Under the pieces are notes generated by a model. It saw only the letters and a program-made list of their open reading frames with translations. It ran no database searches and had not been told where the DNA came from. Of a stretch of DNA of 64,000 bases, positions 26,062 to 34,900 are shown in pieces; the first letter of the stretch is position 1, and each line of letters begins with the position of its first letter. The position numbers were made by a program, and so were the translations under genes. The DNA comes from Mesorhizobium_K sp040049215 (GTDB lineage: Bacteria > Pseudomonadota > Alphaproteobacteria > Rhizobiales > Rhizobiaceae): positions 1,798,001 to 1,862,000 of the forward strand of contig NZ_JBDZDN010000001.1 of the NCBI RefSeq assembly GCF_040049215.1, written 5' to 3'.

Positions 26062-27293
26062 GCCTCGCCGTGCCCCGCGATCATCATGGCTTCGAGCGCG
26101 AGACGGTCGGTCCTCTTCATGCGCTCCGACTCCGACTTGAGCTGGCCGCAGGCGGCGAGGATGTCGCGGCCGCGCGGCGTGCGGATCGGCGAGGCATAGC
26201 CGGCATTGTTTATGTAGTCGGCGAACTTCTCGATCGTCTCCCAGTCGGAGCACTGGTAGTTGGTGCCCGGCCAGGGGTTGAAGGGGATCAGGTTGATCTT
26301 GGCCGGGATGCCCTTCAAGAGCTTGATCAGGCCCTTGGCGTCCTCGATGGAGTCGTTGACGTCCTTCAGCATCACATACTCGAACGTGATTCTTTTCGCG
26401 TTCGATAACCCGGGATAGTCGCGGCAGGCCGCGATCAGTTCCTTCAGCGGATACTTCTTGTTGATCGGCACCAGCATGTCGCGCAGATCGTCATTGGTGG
26501 CGTGCAGGGAAATGGCGAGCATGACGCCGATCTCCTCGCCGGTGCGCACGATCTCCGGAACGACGCCGGAGGTCGACAGCGTGATGCGGCGCTTGGACAG
26601 CGACAACCCGTCGCCGTCGGACGCGATCAGCAGCGCCTTCTTCACCGCCTCGAAATTATAGAGCGGCTCGCCCATGCCCATCATGACGATGTTGGAGATC
26701 TTGCGCCCCTCGGCGGGCACGATGGCGCCGGCCGGCGTATCGCGGTCGGGAAAGTCGCCGAGCCTGTCGCGCGCCGTCATCAGCTGCGTCAGGATTTCCT
26801 CTGATGTCAGATTGCGCACCAGCTTCTGCGTGCCGGTGTGACAGAAGGAGCAGGTGAGCGTGCAGCCGACCTGGCTTGAGATGCAGAGCGTGCCGCGGCC
26901 TTCCTCGGGGATGTAGACGGTTTCGATCTCGACCGGGCGGCCGGCGCCGCGCGGCGGAAAGCGGAACAGCCATTTGCGGGTGCCGTCGGCCGAGATCTGC
27001 TCCTCGACGATCTCGGGACGCGCGATCGAAAAATGCGTGTCTAGCTCCGCGCGCAGATCCTTGGAGATGTTGAACATCTCGGAGAAGTCGGAGACGCCGC
27101 GCACATAGAGCCAGTGCCAGAGCTGCTGGGCGCGCATCTTCGCCTGCCGCTCAGGCACGATGCCGGCGGCGACCAGCGCCTCGGCGATCTCGGCCCGGGT
27201 AAGGCCGATCAGCGGCGGCTTTTCAGGCATGCCCGCGCGTTGCGCAATGCTTGCGCGGGCAGGTCCGGTGGTGAGGTCGAGGGTCAGGGCCAT
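26058..27293 (-). CDS. rlmN: dual-specificity 23S rRNA/tRNA adenine C2-methyltransferase
   Basis: A radical-SAM enzyme that methylates C2 of A2503 in 23S rRNA and A37 in some tRNAs. The 411-aa protein has the CxxxCxxC cluster-binding motif in GCTLTCSFCHTG, the substrate-binding MGMGEPLYNFE segment and the C-terminal AACGQL whose Cys forms the methyl-transfer intermediate. The N-terminal 30 residues are an alphaproteobacterial extension. It leads a three-gene overlapping operon with two small membrane proteins. Confidence 0.96.
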   Translation of the reverse strand: MALTLDLTTGPARASIAQRAGMPEKPPLIGLTRAEIAEALVAAGIVPERQAKMRAQQLWHWLYVRGVSDFSEMFNISKDLRAELDTHFSIARPEIVEEQISADGTRKWLFRFPPRGAGRPVEIETVYIPEEGRGTLCISSQVGCTLTCSFCHTGTQKLVRNLTSEEILTQLMTARDRLGDFPDRDTPAGAIVPAEGRKISNIVMMGMGEPLYNFEAVKKALLIASDGDGLSLSKRRITLSTSGVVPEIVRTGEEIGVMLAISLHATNDDLRDMLVPINKKYPLKELIAACRDYPGLSNAKRITFEYVMLKDVNDSIEDAKGLIKLLKGIPAKINLIPFNPWPGTNYQCSDWETIEKFADYINNAGYASPIRTPRGRDILAACGQLKSESERMKRTDRLALEAMMIAGHGEA

Positions 27294-27409
27294 GATCGGG
27301 TCATATAGGATGGGCCGGGCTTACGTGCCCGTTGCGTTGGCCGCATGTATCACGGGATCGGTTTGGCGTCACGTTGTGGCGGAATCGAGCCGGTCTATTG
27401 GCTTTCTCC

Positions 27410-27436
27410 AAACGAAAGGGCCGGTCGAGCCGGCCC
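27410..27436 (-). terminator. rho-independent terminator after the IalB-like gene
   Basis: GGGCCGG-CTCGA-CCGGCCC on the minus strand is followed by TTTCGTTT. It sits about 28 bases past the stop codon. Confidence 0.75.
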
Positions 27437-27463
27437 AGTCGAAGATTCTCGGCGATAGCCGCG

Positions 27464-27973
27464 CTATTTGCAGCCGGCGATCGAATCCAGCGCCGCCGAA
27501 ATGCCCTTCAGCGAGAAGGAATAGCTGGTCTTGGTGCCGCGCCCGGACTGCGCCTGCACCTGCATGCTGTCGCCGCCCTTCATGGCCGCGATGAGGACCG
27601 GCTCTTCGGCGGCGTTCTCGACCCAGGCCGACTTGCCCTTGGTGAACATCGTGAACTTCTTGTTGCCGATGGCAACCGACACTTTCGAGCCTTCCCTCAG
27701 CGCATAGCCGGCGATGAACTGCGGCTCGAATGACACGGCCTGTCCGGGCCGCTGGCTGACGAAGAAGAACATGTCGCCGTGGTCGACCGAGGCCGGCTGC
27801 ATCGATTTCGGCTTCGGAACGGTCAGCACGTAGCAGACCTTGCCGTTCTGCGCCTGATAGCTGTAGGTCGCCCAATCGCCGTGCTCGGCCATCTTTCGCG
27901 CGGACTGCGCGTAGGCCTGGCCGGCCAGCATGACCAGCGCCAGGCTGGAGAGTATCGCGATCAATCCCCGCAT
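27464..27973 (-). CDS. invasion-associated locus B (IalB) family protein
   Basis: A 169-aa exported protein with a signal peptide ending near AYAQS. It has the IalB domain, with a conserved WATYSYQ-like start, an internal Cys in KVCYV, and a C-terminal Cys (IAGCK) that probably pairs with it. IalB was named in Bartonella for erythrocyte invasion, but homologues are widespread in non-pathogenic rhizobia with no defined role. The ATG at 27973 has GGGAAGA upstream at good spacing; the ATG at 27991 is the alternative. Confidence 0.9.
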   Translation of the reverse strand: MRGLIAILSSLALVMLAGQAYAQSARKMAEHGDWATYSYQAQNGKVCYVLTVPKPKSMQPASVDHGDMFFFVSQRPGQAVSFEPQFIAGYALREGSKVSVAIGNKKFTMFTKGKSAWVENAAEEPVLIAAMKGGDSMQVQAQSGRGTKTSYSFSLKGISAALDSIAGCK

Positions 27974-28228
27974 CGTCTTTTGTCTTCCCATGTTCTTGCC
28001 GGCTGCCCGTGGGGCTGGTCCGCTGGCCGGATGCGACCCAAGCCCGTCGGGTTCATTTTGATTTAATCTGGGTTACCAAATGATGAACCTTCATGAGAAG
28101 GATCAGCTTCAGATACGCCGCACTGCGCCGCCTGCGCAAGCGGCGCACTTGTCCATCGACAGGGTTCAAGAGCAGGAAAGCGGCAACAGTTTGTCTTTTG
28201 CCGCGACGATCGACGCGTTGAGGCCCGG

Positions 28229-28576
28229 TCAGTCCCTGTCGAGCGCTTCCTTCGCCGCCAGGCGATGGGCCGGCGTCATATGGGCGCGCATGGCGGTGAT
28301 GGCAGCCGTCAGCACCGCGATGTCGTCGGTAAAGCCGAGCCCCAGAATGACGTCCGGGATGGTGTCGGCCGGCAGGACGAAATAGCCCAGCGCGGCGAGC
28401 AGAACCGCCTTGGCGCGAAGCGGCGTGTTCCTGTCCAGCGCGCAATAGTAGGCCGCAACGACCTCGTCCATGAAGGGAACCTGGCGCGCCGCCTTTTTCG
28501 CGGTGCGCCAGAATTTCTCGCGCACGTCGTTTTCGGCGGCGCCGGCAGTGTTGGTGGAACGCGATTGAGCGACCAT
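28229..28576 (-). CDS. YkvA-like DUF1232 protein
   Basis: A 115-aa protein. The DUF1232 core lies at about residues 35-100: a helical lead-in (VPFMDEVVAAYYCAL), then the signature LPADTIPDVILGLGFTDDI within a hydrophobic stretch that may insert in the membrane. The function of this family is unknown. It sits between genes for phhB and IalB on the same strand but with gaps of 70 and 250 bp, so no operon is evident. Confidence 0.88.
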   Translation of the reverse strand: MVAQSRSTNTAGAAENDVREKFWRTAKKAARQVPFMDEVVAAYYCALDRNTPLRAKAVLLAALGYFVLPADTIPDVILGLGFTDDIAVLTAAITAMRAHMTPAHRLAAKEALDRD

Positions 28577-28649
28577 CGGCGATTCTCCTCACGGCAAATG
28601 TGGGAAATAATGCCGGGCGCTGCAAGATGCCGTTCCAAAGGCTCCCAAT

Positions 28650-28946
28650 TCATCCGCCGGCGTAGCGGTTCATGCGCCTGGCCAGTTCGAAATCGAGCGC
28701 CGTCAGTCCGCCGGCGTCATGGGTGCTCAGCCTGACATCGACGGTCTTGTAGACATTCGACCAGTCGGGGTGATGGTCGAGCTTTTCGGCGGCAAGCGCC
28801 GACCGGGTCATGAAGGCGAACGCCTCGCTGAAATTCCGGAAGGTGAAGCTGCGGCTGATCGACAGGCCGTCGCCGGCCACAGTCCAGCCATCGAGGCCGG
28901 CCATCGCTTCTTCCACGGCCTGTCTGCCGAGTTTTTCCCTTGCCAT
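28650..28946 (-). CDS. phhB: 4a-hydroxytetrahydrobiopterin dehydratase
   Basis: Dehydrates pterin-4a-carbinolamine, recycling the cofactor of phenylalanine hydroxylase. The 98-aa length is right, and the active-site motif HHPDWSNVYKTVDVRLSTH carries the three histidines expected. The ATG at 28946 begins MAREKLGRQAV; the open frame extends further upstream but that part is Arg-rich and non-homologous. No phenylalanine hydroxylase gene is in the window, so the partner is elsewhere or the role is different (for example molybdopterin or general pterin chemistry). Confidence 0.92.
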   Translation of the reverse strand: MAREKLGRQAVEEAMAGLDGWTVAGDGLSISRSFTFRNFSEAFAFMTRSALAAEKLDHHPDWSNVYKTVDVRLSTHDAGGLTALDFELARRMNRYAGG

Positions 28947-29004
28947 GTCATGCTCCCGTTCTTTCGGGAAGATAGCGCCGGCCCGCCGACGGCCAAGCGG
29001 TCGT

Positions 29005-29601
29005 CTACCGCATGATCGAGGTGACGTCCGGGGCGCCTGCCGGCGGGCTCGACGGGCGCGCATCGGCGCCGGCCAGCGGCCATGCCTCCTCGATGACATA
29101 GGGGCCGCCGCCAACCGAATCGCGCGACGACATCAAGACGAAGCGGCCGACGCGGAATGGCGCGGTGGAGAAATTGCCGCGCGCCGACAAATATTTGGCG
29201 ACGTCGGCCGGGCTCGAATTGCGCAGCCGGGCAAGGGTGACGTGCGGCGTGAACTTGCGCGCGTCAGCGGCGATGCCCAATCGCTGGCAGATGCGGTCGA
29301 TCTCGCCCTGGAGGGCGTTGAGATCAGGCGAGGCCTTCGTGCCGGCATAAACCGAATGCGGCTTGCGGGAGCCGAAGGCTCCGACGCCGGAGAGGGCCAG
29401 CGAGAAGGATGGCCGGCGCACGCGATCGAGCGCATTGGCGATCTCGTCGGCGACGTGGCCTTCGACATCGCCGATGAAGCGCAGCGTCATATGGTAGTTT
29501 TCGACGTCCATCCAGCGCGCGCCGGGCAGGCCTCCGCGCAGCAGGGAAAGGGAAAGTGCGGCGTCACGCGGAATTTCGAGGGCGGTGAAAAGTCGCGGCA
29601 T
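29005..29601 (-). CDS. thpR: RNA 2',3'-cyclic phosphodiesterase (2'-5' RNA ligase family)
   Basis: A 198-aa member of the 2H phosphoesterase superfamily. The two catalytic HxT motifs are His37-Met-Thr39 (YHMTLRFIG) and His120-Val-Thr122 (HVTLARL). ThpR enzymes open 2',3'-cyclic phosphates of RNA ends and can ligate tRNA halves in vitro. It starts with MPRLFTALEIP, as usual for the family. It precedes phhB on the same strand with a 58-bp gap. Confidence 0.9.
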   Translation of the reverse strand: MPRLFTALEIPRDAALSLSLLRGGLPGARWMDVENYHMTLRFIGDVEGHVADEIANALDRVRRPSFSLALSGVGAFGSRKPHSVYAGTKASPDLNALQGEIDRICQRLGIAADARKFTPHVTLARLRNSSPADVAKYLSARGNFSTAPFRVGRFVLMSSRDSVGGGPYVIEEAWPLAGADARPSSPPAGAPDVTSIMR

Positions 29602-29743
29602 GGCCAGGCTCCCTTCCTCGAATCGTACTCTCGACGCTCAGCGAATCATCGATCCCCCGGAGGGGCAAGCGGTTTTTCGCAACGGCACTGCGGCGTCGGG
29701 GATGCCGCAACGTAAGCTCGCGCCCGCATTGGTTTTTGTCCGC

Positions 29744-30388
29744 TCAGGAGTCACCGCTGCCCGCGGCGATCAGCTTTTCGACCGCCGGCAGCATTCTTTC
29801 GACCATGCGGTCGATGCCCTGGGCATTGGGATGCATGCCGTCATCGAGCAGGAAAGCGCGGTCGGCCGCCACGCCGTCGAGGAAGAAGGGATAAAGCGCG
29901 ACGCCGTATTTATCGGCGAGACGCGGATAGATCGCGTCGAAGGCCGACTGGTAGTCGGGGCCGAGATTGGGCGCGGCGCGCATGCCGGCGAGCAGCACGG
30001 GAATGTTGCGCTCGGCCAGCCGCGCCAGCATGGCGTCGAGGTTCTTTTCGGTGATGTCGGGGCCGATTGCGCGCAGCATGTCGTTGGCGCCGAGTTCGAG
30101 GATGACCAGTTGCGTGCCGTCCGGCACCGACCAGTCGAGCCTGGAGAGCCCGCCGCTCGTCGTGTCGCCGGACACGCCCGCCTTGGCGATCACGACATCG
30201 TGACCCTTTTCCCGGAGCGCTTTTTCAAGCTTTTCCGGAAAGCTTTGGCCGGCATCGAGGCCGTAACCGGCCATCAGGCTGTCACCGAAGCCAACGATTT
30301 TGTACGGCTCGGCTTTTGCGGCGGCGGAAATCGACAACACGGCGAGGGCGGCCGCGAAGGCGAAACGCACGGGGAATTTGAAAGCCAT
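29744..30388 (-). CDS. arylesterase / TesA-like SGNH hydrolase
   Basis: A periplasmic lipase/esterase of the GDSL (SGNH) family. A signal peptide covers about residues 1-26 (ends AAAKA). Block I GFGDSLMAGYGL carries nucleophile Ser37, block III is LGANDMLR, and the Asp/His dyad is in LDDGMHPNAQG. The length (214 aa) matches E. coli TesA. It is divergent from the YbbA/YbbP-like transporter genes, the same neighbourhood as tesA-ybbA-ybbP in enterics. Upstream in-frame ATGs at 30436 and 30469 would overlap the divergent gene and break the signal peptide. Confidence 0.92.
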   Translation of the reverse strand: MAFKFPVRFAFAAALAVLSISAAAKAEPYKIVGFGDSLMAGYGLDAGQSFPEKLEKALREKGHDVVIAKAGVSGDTTSGGLSRLDWSVPDGTQLVILELGANDMLRAIGPDITEKNLDAMLARLAERNIPVLLAGMRAAPNLGPDYQSAFDAIYPRLADKYGVALYPFFLDGVAADRAFLLDDGMHPNAQGIDRMVERMLPAVEKLIAAGSGDS

Positions 30389-30452
30389 GCCGCACAACCC
30401 ATATGACGAAGACGCGCGCCGCCTCCTGCCCTCCATATAGGACAGTTTTTCC

Positions 30453-31151
30453 GTGACAGAACCCGTCATCCAGTTGAAGGACGTGTCGCTGACGCTTGGT
30501 CACGGCGCATCCTCCGTGCATGTGCTGAAGAGCGTCAGCCTCGAGGTCGGCCAGGGCGAGGCGACCGGCATCGTCGGCCCGTCGGGCTCGGGCAAATCGA
30601 CGCTGCTGATGGTGCTCGCCGGGCTCGAGCGGGTCGATTCCGGCACGGTGCGCATCGCCGGCGAGGTCCTCAACGGCAGGAGCGAGGATCAGATCGCGGC
30701 CTTCCGCGGCAGGAATGTCGGCATCGTCTTCCAGTCCTTCCACCTCATCCCCAACATGACGGCGCTCGAAAATGTCGCCGTGCCGTTGGAGCTTGCCGGC
30801 CACGCCGACCCGTTCGGCGCGGCGGCGCGGGAACTGGCGTCCGTCGGCCTGTCCGAGCGCACCACGCATTATCCGGGCGAACTCTCCGGCGGCGAGCAGC
30901 AGCGCGTTGCGATCGCCCGGGCGCTGGCGCCCGAGCCCAGTATCCTGATCGCCGACGAGCCGACCGGCAACCTCGACCAGGCGACCGGCCGGCAGATCGC
31001 CGATCTCCTGTTCGCCAAGGCCAAGGAGCGCGGCATGACCCTGGTCCTGGTGACGCACGACCAGTCGCTCGCGGCGCGCTGCGCGCGGCAGGTGGCGATG
31101 CGTTCGGGCCGGATCGAGGCCGGGCCGGAGCTGGCGGCGGTGTCGGCGTAG
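30453..31151 (+). CDS. ABC transporter ATP-binding protein (YbbA/LolD type)
   Basis: A 232-aa ABC ATPase with Walker A GPSGSGKST, a Q-loop in VFQSFHLIPNM, signature ELSGGEQQRVAIARAL, Walker B ILIADEPTG and the H-loop in LVTHD. The MacB/LolD-type features match the YbbA family, which couples to the FtsX-like permease next to it; YbbAP is thought to extract hydrophobic compounds or fatty acids from the inner membrane. The start is a GTG at 30453. The permease gene begins 2 bases after its stop. Confidence 0.93.
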   Translation: MTEPVIQLKDVSLTLGHGASSVHVLKSVSLEVGQGEATGIVGPSGSGKSTLLMVLAGLERVDSGTVRIAGEVLNGRSEDQIAAFRGRNVGIVFQSFHLIPNMTALENVAVPLELAGHADPFGAAARELASVGLSERTTHYPGELSGGEQQRVAIARALAPEPSILIADEPTGNLDQATGRQIADLLFAKAKERGMTLVLVTHDQSLAARCARQVAMRSGRIEAGPELAAVSA

Positions 31152-31152
31152 C

Positions 31153-33792
31153 ATGACGGCAGGCGATACGACTTCCCCATCCAGCGTTTCGGCAGGCTCA
31201 GCGAGCGGGTCGCGGAGCGAGCGCGGCGAGCGCTCCATTTTTTCCTCCCCTCGCCGCACATTGAAACTTGCCCTTCGCTTCTCGCTGCGCGAGATGCGCG
31301 GCGGGCTGTCCGGCTTCCTGATCTTCCTCACCTGCATCGCGCTCGGCGTGGCCGCGATCGGCGGCGTCAATTCGGTGGCGCGCTCGATCACGGCGGGCGT
31401 CGCCGAAGAGGGTCAGTCGCTGCTCGGCGGCGATATCCGCTTCGAGCTCAACCAGCGCCAGGCGACGGACGCCGAGCGGACCTTCCTGGAAGGGCTGGGC
31501 ACGCTGGCCACGAGCGCCAACATGCGGTCGATGGCCCGGCTCGAGGACGGGTCCGACCAGGCGCTGGTCGAGGCGAAAGCGGTCGACGGCGCCTATCCGC
31601 TCTATGGCGAGCTCGCCACCGAGCCTGCGATGACGCAGGCGGAACTGTTCGGCGCGCGCAACGGCGTGTTCGGCGCGGCGGCGCCGGAGCTGCTGTTCGA
31701 GCGGCTCGGCATCCAGCCGGGCGCGCGGATAAAACTCGGGACCGCGACCTTCGAACTGCGCGCCAGGATCGTCACCGAGCCGGACGCGGCCTCGGACGGC
31801 TTCGGCTTCGCGCCGCGGCTGATGGTGTCGCTGGACGGACTGGCGGCGTCCGGCCTGGTGCAGCCGGGCAGCCTGGTCGAACACGCCTACAAGGTGCGGC
31901 TCGACAGCCGGACGAGCGAGGCCGAGCTTACCGAAATCCGGGAACAAGCGGGGCGAGAGTTCCCTGAAGCCGGCTGGTCGATACGCACACGGCTCAACGC
32001 CGCGCCGTCGCTGTCGGCCAATATCGAGCGCTTCTCGCAGTTCCTGACGCTGGTCGGGCTGACCGCGCTCGTGGTCGGCGGGGTCGGCGTCGCCAACGCG
32101 GTGCGTGCCTATCTCGATTCCAAACGCGGCGTCATCGCAACCTTCAAGAGCCTCGGCGCGTCAGGGGGCTTCGTCTTTGCGGTCTACCTGATCCAGATGC
32201 TCATCATCGCCGGCATCGGCATCGCCATCGGGCTTGTGCTGGGTGCGCTCATGCCCTTCGCGGCGCAGGCAGCGCTTGCCTCGGTCATCCCTGTTCCCGC
32301 CGAGGTCGGCATTTATCCCTCGGCGCTTGGCATGGCAGCGCTGTTCGGCGTGCTGGTGACGCTTGCGTTCGCGCTGCTTCCGCTTGGCCGCGCGCGGGAC
32401 GTGCCCGCAACGGCGCTGTTTCGCGAGATGGGTTTCGAGGCCGGTGCCCTGCCGCGCAAGCCCTATGTCTACGCCGCCGCCGGGATCGCCGTGCTTCTGG
32501 CGCTCACCGCCGTCTGGTTCTCCGGCGACCGGCGCATTGCGATGATCTTCGTCGGCGCGGTGATCTTCTCCTTCATCGTGCTGCGCAGCGTCGGCCAGTT
32601 CGTGCAGTGGCTGGCGAAGAAAAGCCCGCGCGTGCGGTGGGTGGCGTTGCGCCTTGCGATTGGCAACATCCACCGTCCCGGCGCGCTGACGCCCTCGGTC
32701 GTGCTGTCGCTCGGTCTCGGGCTGACGCTGCTGGTGACGCTGGCGCTGATCGACGGCAATCTCAGGCGGCAGATATCAGGCAGCCTGCCGGAACGCGCGC
32801 CCAACTTCTTCTTCGTCGACATACAAAGCACCGAGGTCGAGGATTTCGCAGCCTTCGTGGCGGGCGAGGCGCCGGCCGGCGAACTGATGCGCGTGCCGAT
32901 GCTGAGGGGTCGCATCGTCGAGCTCAACGGTGTCGACGTGCAGAAGGTGACCGTGCCGCCGGAAGGCGCCTGGGTGCTGCGCGGCGACCGTGGCGTGACC
33001 TACGACGCGAAGCTGCCGGAGAACGCCACGCTGGCCGAAGGCGAATGGTGGCCGGAGAACTATGCCGGCGAGCCGCTGGTCTCCTTCTCGGCCGACGAAG
33101 CCAGTGAGATCGGGCTGAAGATCGGCGACACGATCACGGTCAATGTCCTCGGGCGCGACATCACGGCCCGGATATCCAGCCTGCGCAAGGTCGAGTGGGA
33201 GTCGATGGGCATCAACTTCGTCATGGTGTTCTCGCCCAACACCTTCGCGGGGGCGCCGCACAGCTGGCTGGCGACCCTGACCACGCCCGACGCCACGACC
33301 GCCGAGGAGGCACGGCTGCTCAACGCCGTGACGCGGAGCTTTCCGGCCGTCACCACGGTGCGCGTCAAGGATGCGCTCGACGTAGTAAACCGCATCGTCG
33401 GCCAGCTCGGCACGGCGATCCGCGCTGCGGCGAGCGTGGCGCTGATCGCCTCCGTGCTGGTGCTGTCCGGCGCGCTGGCGGCGGGAAACCACGCCCGCAT
33501 CCACGACGCCGTCGTGCTGAAGACGCTCGGCGCGACGCGCAGGACTCTGATCGCCGCCTTCTCGCTCGAATATGCGCTGATCGGGCTGGCGACGGCGGTC
33601 TTCGCGCTCCTCGCCGGAGGCGTGGCGGCCTGGTATGTGGTTTCGCAGGTGATGCAGCTGCCCTCCGTCTTCCTGCCCGAGGTCGCCGTGGCGACCGTCA
33701 TTGCGGCGCTGGTGCTGACGGTCGGTTTCGGTCTTGCCGGAACCTGGCGGGTGCTTGGCCACAAGGCCGCACCGGTACTGCGCAACCTGTAA
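31153..33792 (+). CDS. ABC transporter permease (YbbP-like, FtsX family)
   Basis: An 879-aa inner-membrane permease with the FtsX/MacB architecture doubled: a first TM (about residues 50-70), a large periplasmic domain, a TM block at about 300-520, a second periplasmic domain and a final TM block from about 755. The FtsX signature LKTLGATRRTLIAAFSLEYALIG is near the end. It partners the upstream ATPase. The first 36 residues are odd: SVSAGSASGSRSERGE is translated from a TTCGGCAGGCTCAG-type dispersed repeat, and a TTG at 31261 could be the original start. Confidence 0.92.
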   Translation: MTAGDTTSPSSVSAGSASGSRSERGERSIFSSPRRTLKLALRFSLREMRGGLSGFLIFLTCIALGVAAIGGVNSVARSITAGVAEEGQSLLGGDIRFELNQRQATDAERTFLEGLGTLATSANMRSMARLEDGSDQALVEAKAVDGAYPLYGELATEPAMTQAELFGARNGVFGAAAPELLFERLGIQPGARIKLGTATFELRARIVTEPDAASDGFGFAPRLMVSLDGLAASGLVQPGSLVEHAYKVRLDSRTSEAELTEIREQAGREFPEAGWSIRTRLNAAPSLSANIERFSQFLTLVGLTALVVGGVGVANAVRAYLDSKRGVIATFKSLGASGGFVFAVYLIQMLIIAGIGIAIGLVLGALMPFAAQAALASVIPVPAEVGIYPSALGMAALFGVLVTLAFALLPLGRARDVPATALFREMGFEAGALPRKPYVYAAAGIAVLLALTAVWFSGDRRIAMIFVGAVIFSFIVLRSVGQFVQWLAKKSPRVRWVALRLAIGNIHRPGALTPSVVLSLGLGLTLLVTLALIDGNLRRQISGSLPERAPNFFFVDIQSTEVEDFAAFVAGEAPAGELMRVPMLRGRIVELNGVDVQKVTVPPEGAWVLRGDRGVTYDAKLPENATLAEGEWWPENYAGEPLVSFSADEASEIGLKIGDTITVNVLGRDITARISSLRKVEWESMGINFVMVFSPNTFAGAPHSWLATLTTPDATTAEEARLLNAVTRSFPAVTTVRVKDALDVVNRIVGQLGTAIRAAASVALIASVLVLSGALAAGNHARIHDAVVLKTLGATRRTLIAAFSLEYALIGLATAVFALLAGGVAAWYVVSQVMQLPSVFLPEVAVATVIAALVLTVGFGLAGTWRVLGHKAAPVLRNL

Positions 33793-34010
33793 AGGGCCGG
33801 ACGCAGGCTCAGCCCAGCAGTAGCTGCAGTAACGCGCATGTGATGACGAAAAGTTCATCCGCTCACGCAGCGTTGCAGTCCGTTACGGGTCTTGTTCTTG
33901 ACGTCAACAAGCATCATATTCTCCGCAGGCATGCTGGGACCCCGCCAGCGGCGCCTGGGCGCTTGAAAAGCCGCCTGACACCGGACGGGGCAGAAGCAAT
34001 GAGGAATCCA

Positions 34011-34793
34011 ATGGCTGAACTCCGCAATTATCAGACGCGAGCCGTGCCGAATGCCGGCAGCCGCGCTGATACGTCAATCGACGAGGGCCTGCGCGCCTAT
34101 ATGATCAAGGTCTACAATTTGATGGCGCTGGGCCTTGCCATCACCGGCGTGGCCGCACTCGCCACCATGATGCTGGCCACGACCAACGATCCGGCGGCCG
34201 CCGTCGCCACGCTCGGCAACGGCAAGATGCTGACCGGCCTCGGCGCCGCGCTCTACGGCTCGCCCCTCAAGTGGGTCGTCATGCTGGCGCCGCTCGGCAT
34301 GGTCTTCTTCCTGAGCGCCCGCATCCAGTCGATGAGCCTCTCCGGCGCGCAGACCGCGTTCTGGGTCTTCGCCGGCCTGATGGGCCTGTCGCTGTCGTCG
34401 ATCTTCCTGGTTTATACGGCGCAGAGCATCGTGCAGACCTTCTTCATAACGGCGGCCTCCTTCGGGGCGCTGTCGCTGTGGGGCTACACGACCAAGCGCG
34501 ACATGACCGGCATGGGCACGTTCCTGTTCATGGGCGTGATCGGCCTGATCATCGCCATGGTGGTGAACATCTTCCTGGCGTCGCCGGCGCTGCAGTTCGC
34601 CATCTCGGCGATCGGCGTGCTGGTCTTCGCCGGCCTCACCGCCTACGACACACAGAAGATCAAGGAGATGTATTACGAGGGCGACGAGGTTCTGGTCGCC
34701 GGCCGCAAGGCCATCATGGGCGCGCTGACGCTCTATCTCGACTTCATCAACCTGTTCACCTTCCTGCTCTCGTTCCTCGGCAACCGCGAATAA
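34011..34793 (+). CDS. Bax inhibitor-1 / YccA family membrane protein
   Basis: A 260-aa inner-membrane protein with seven TM segments and the UPF0005/BI-1 landmarks: a tail-like N-terminus, DEGLRAYMIKVYNLMALGL before TM1 and GLTAYDTQKIKEMY near the end. Relatives include E. coli YccA, which modulates FtsH, and pH-dependent calcium leak proteins. Start at 34011, preceded by GAGGA; ATG at 33999 in frame is possible. A terminator follows 27 bp after the stop, so it is monocistronic. Confidence 0.93.
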   Translation: MAELRNYQTRAVPNAGSRADTSIDEGLRAYMIKVYNLMALGLAITGVAALATMMLATTNDPAAAVATLGNGKMLTGLGAALYGSPLKWVVMLAPLGMVFFLSARIQSMSLSGAQTAFWVFAGLMGLSLSSIFLVYTAQSIVQTFFITAASFGALSLWGYTTKRDMTGMGTFLFMGVIGLIIAMVVNIFLASPALQFAISAIGVLVFAGLTAYDTQKIKEMYYEGDEVLVAGRKAIMGALTLYLDFINLFTFLLSFLGNRE

Positions 34794-34819
34794 GCGCAGG
34801 CTGGACCATCAAACACCGA

Positions 34820-34850
34820 AGGGCGGCCCAAGCGGCCGCCCTTTTCTTTT
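34820..34850 (+). terminator. rho-independent terminator after the Bax inhibitor-1 gene
   Basis: AGGGCGGCC-CAAGC-GGCCGCCCT is followed by TTTCTTTT, 27 bases after the stop codon at 34793. Confidence 0.88.
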
Positions 34851-34900
34851 GGCGGCGCCCTCGATTTTATGCGTCCGGACAAAGACGCCGGGCGAGCATC

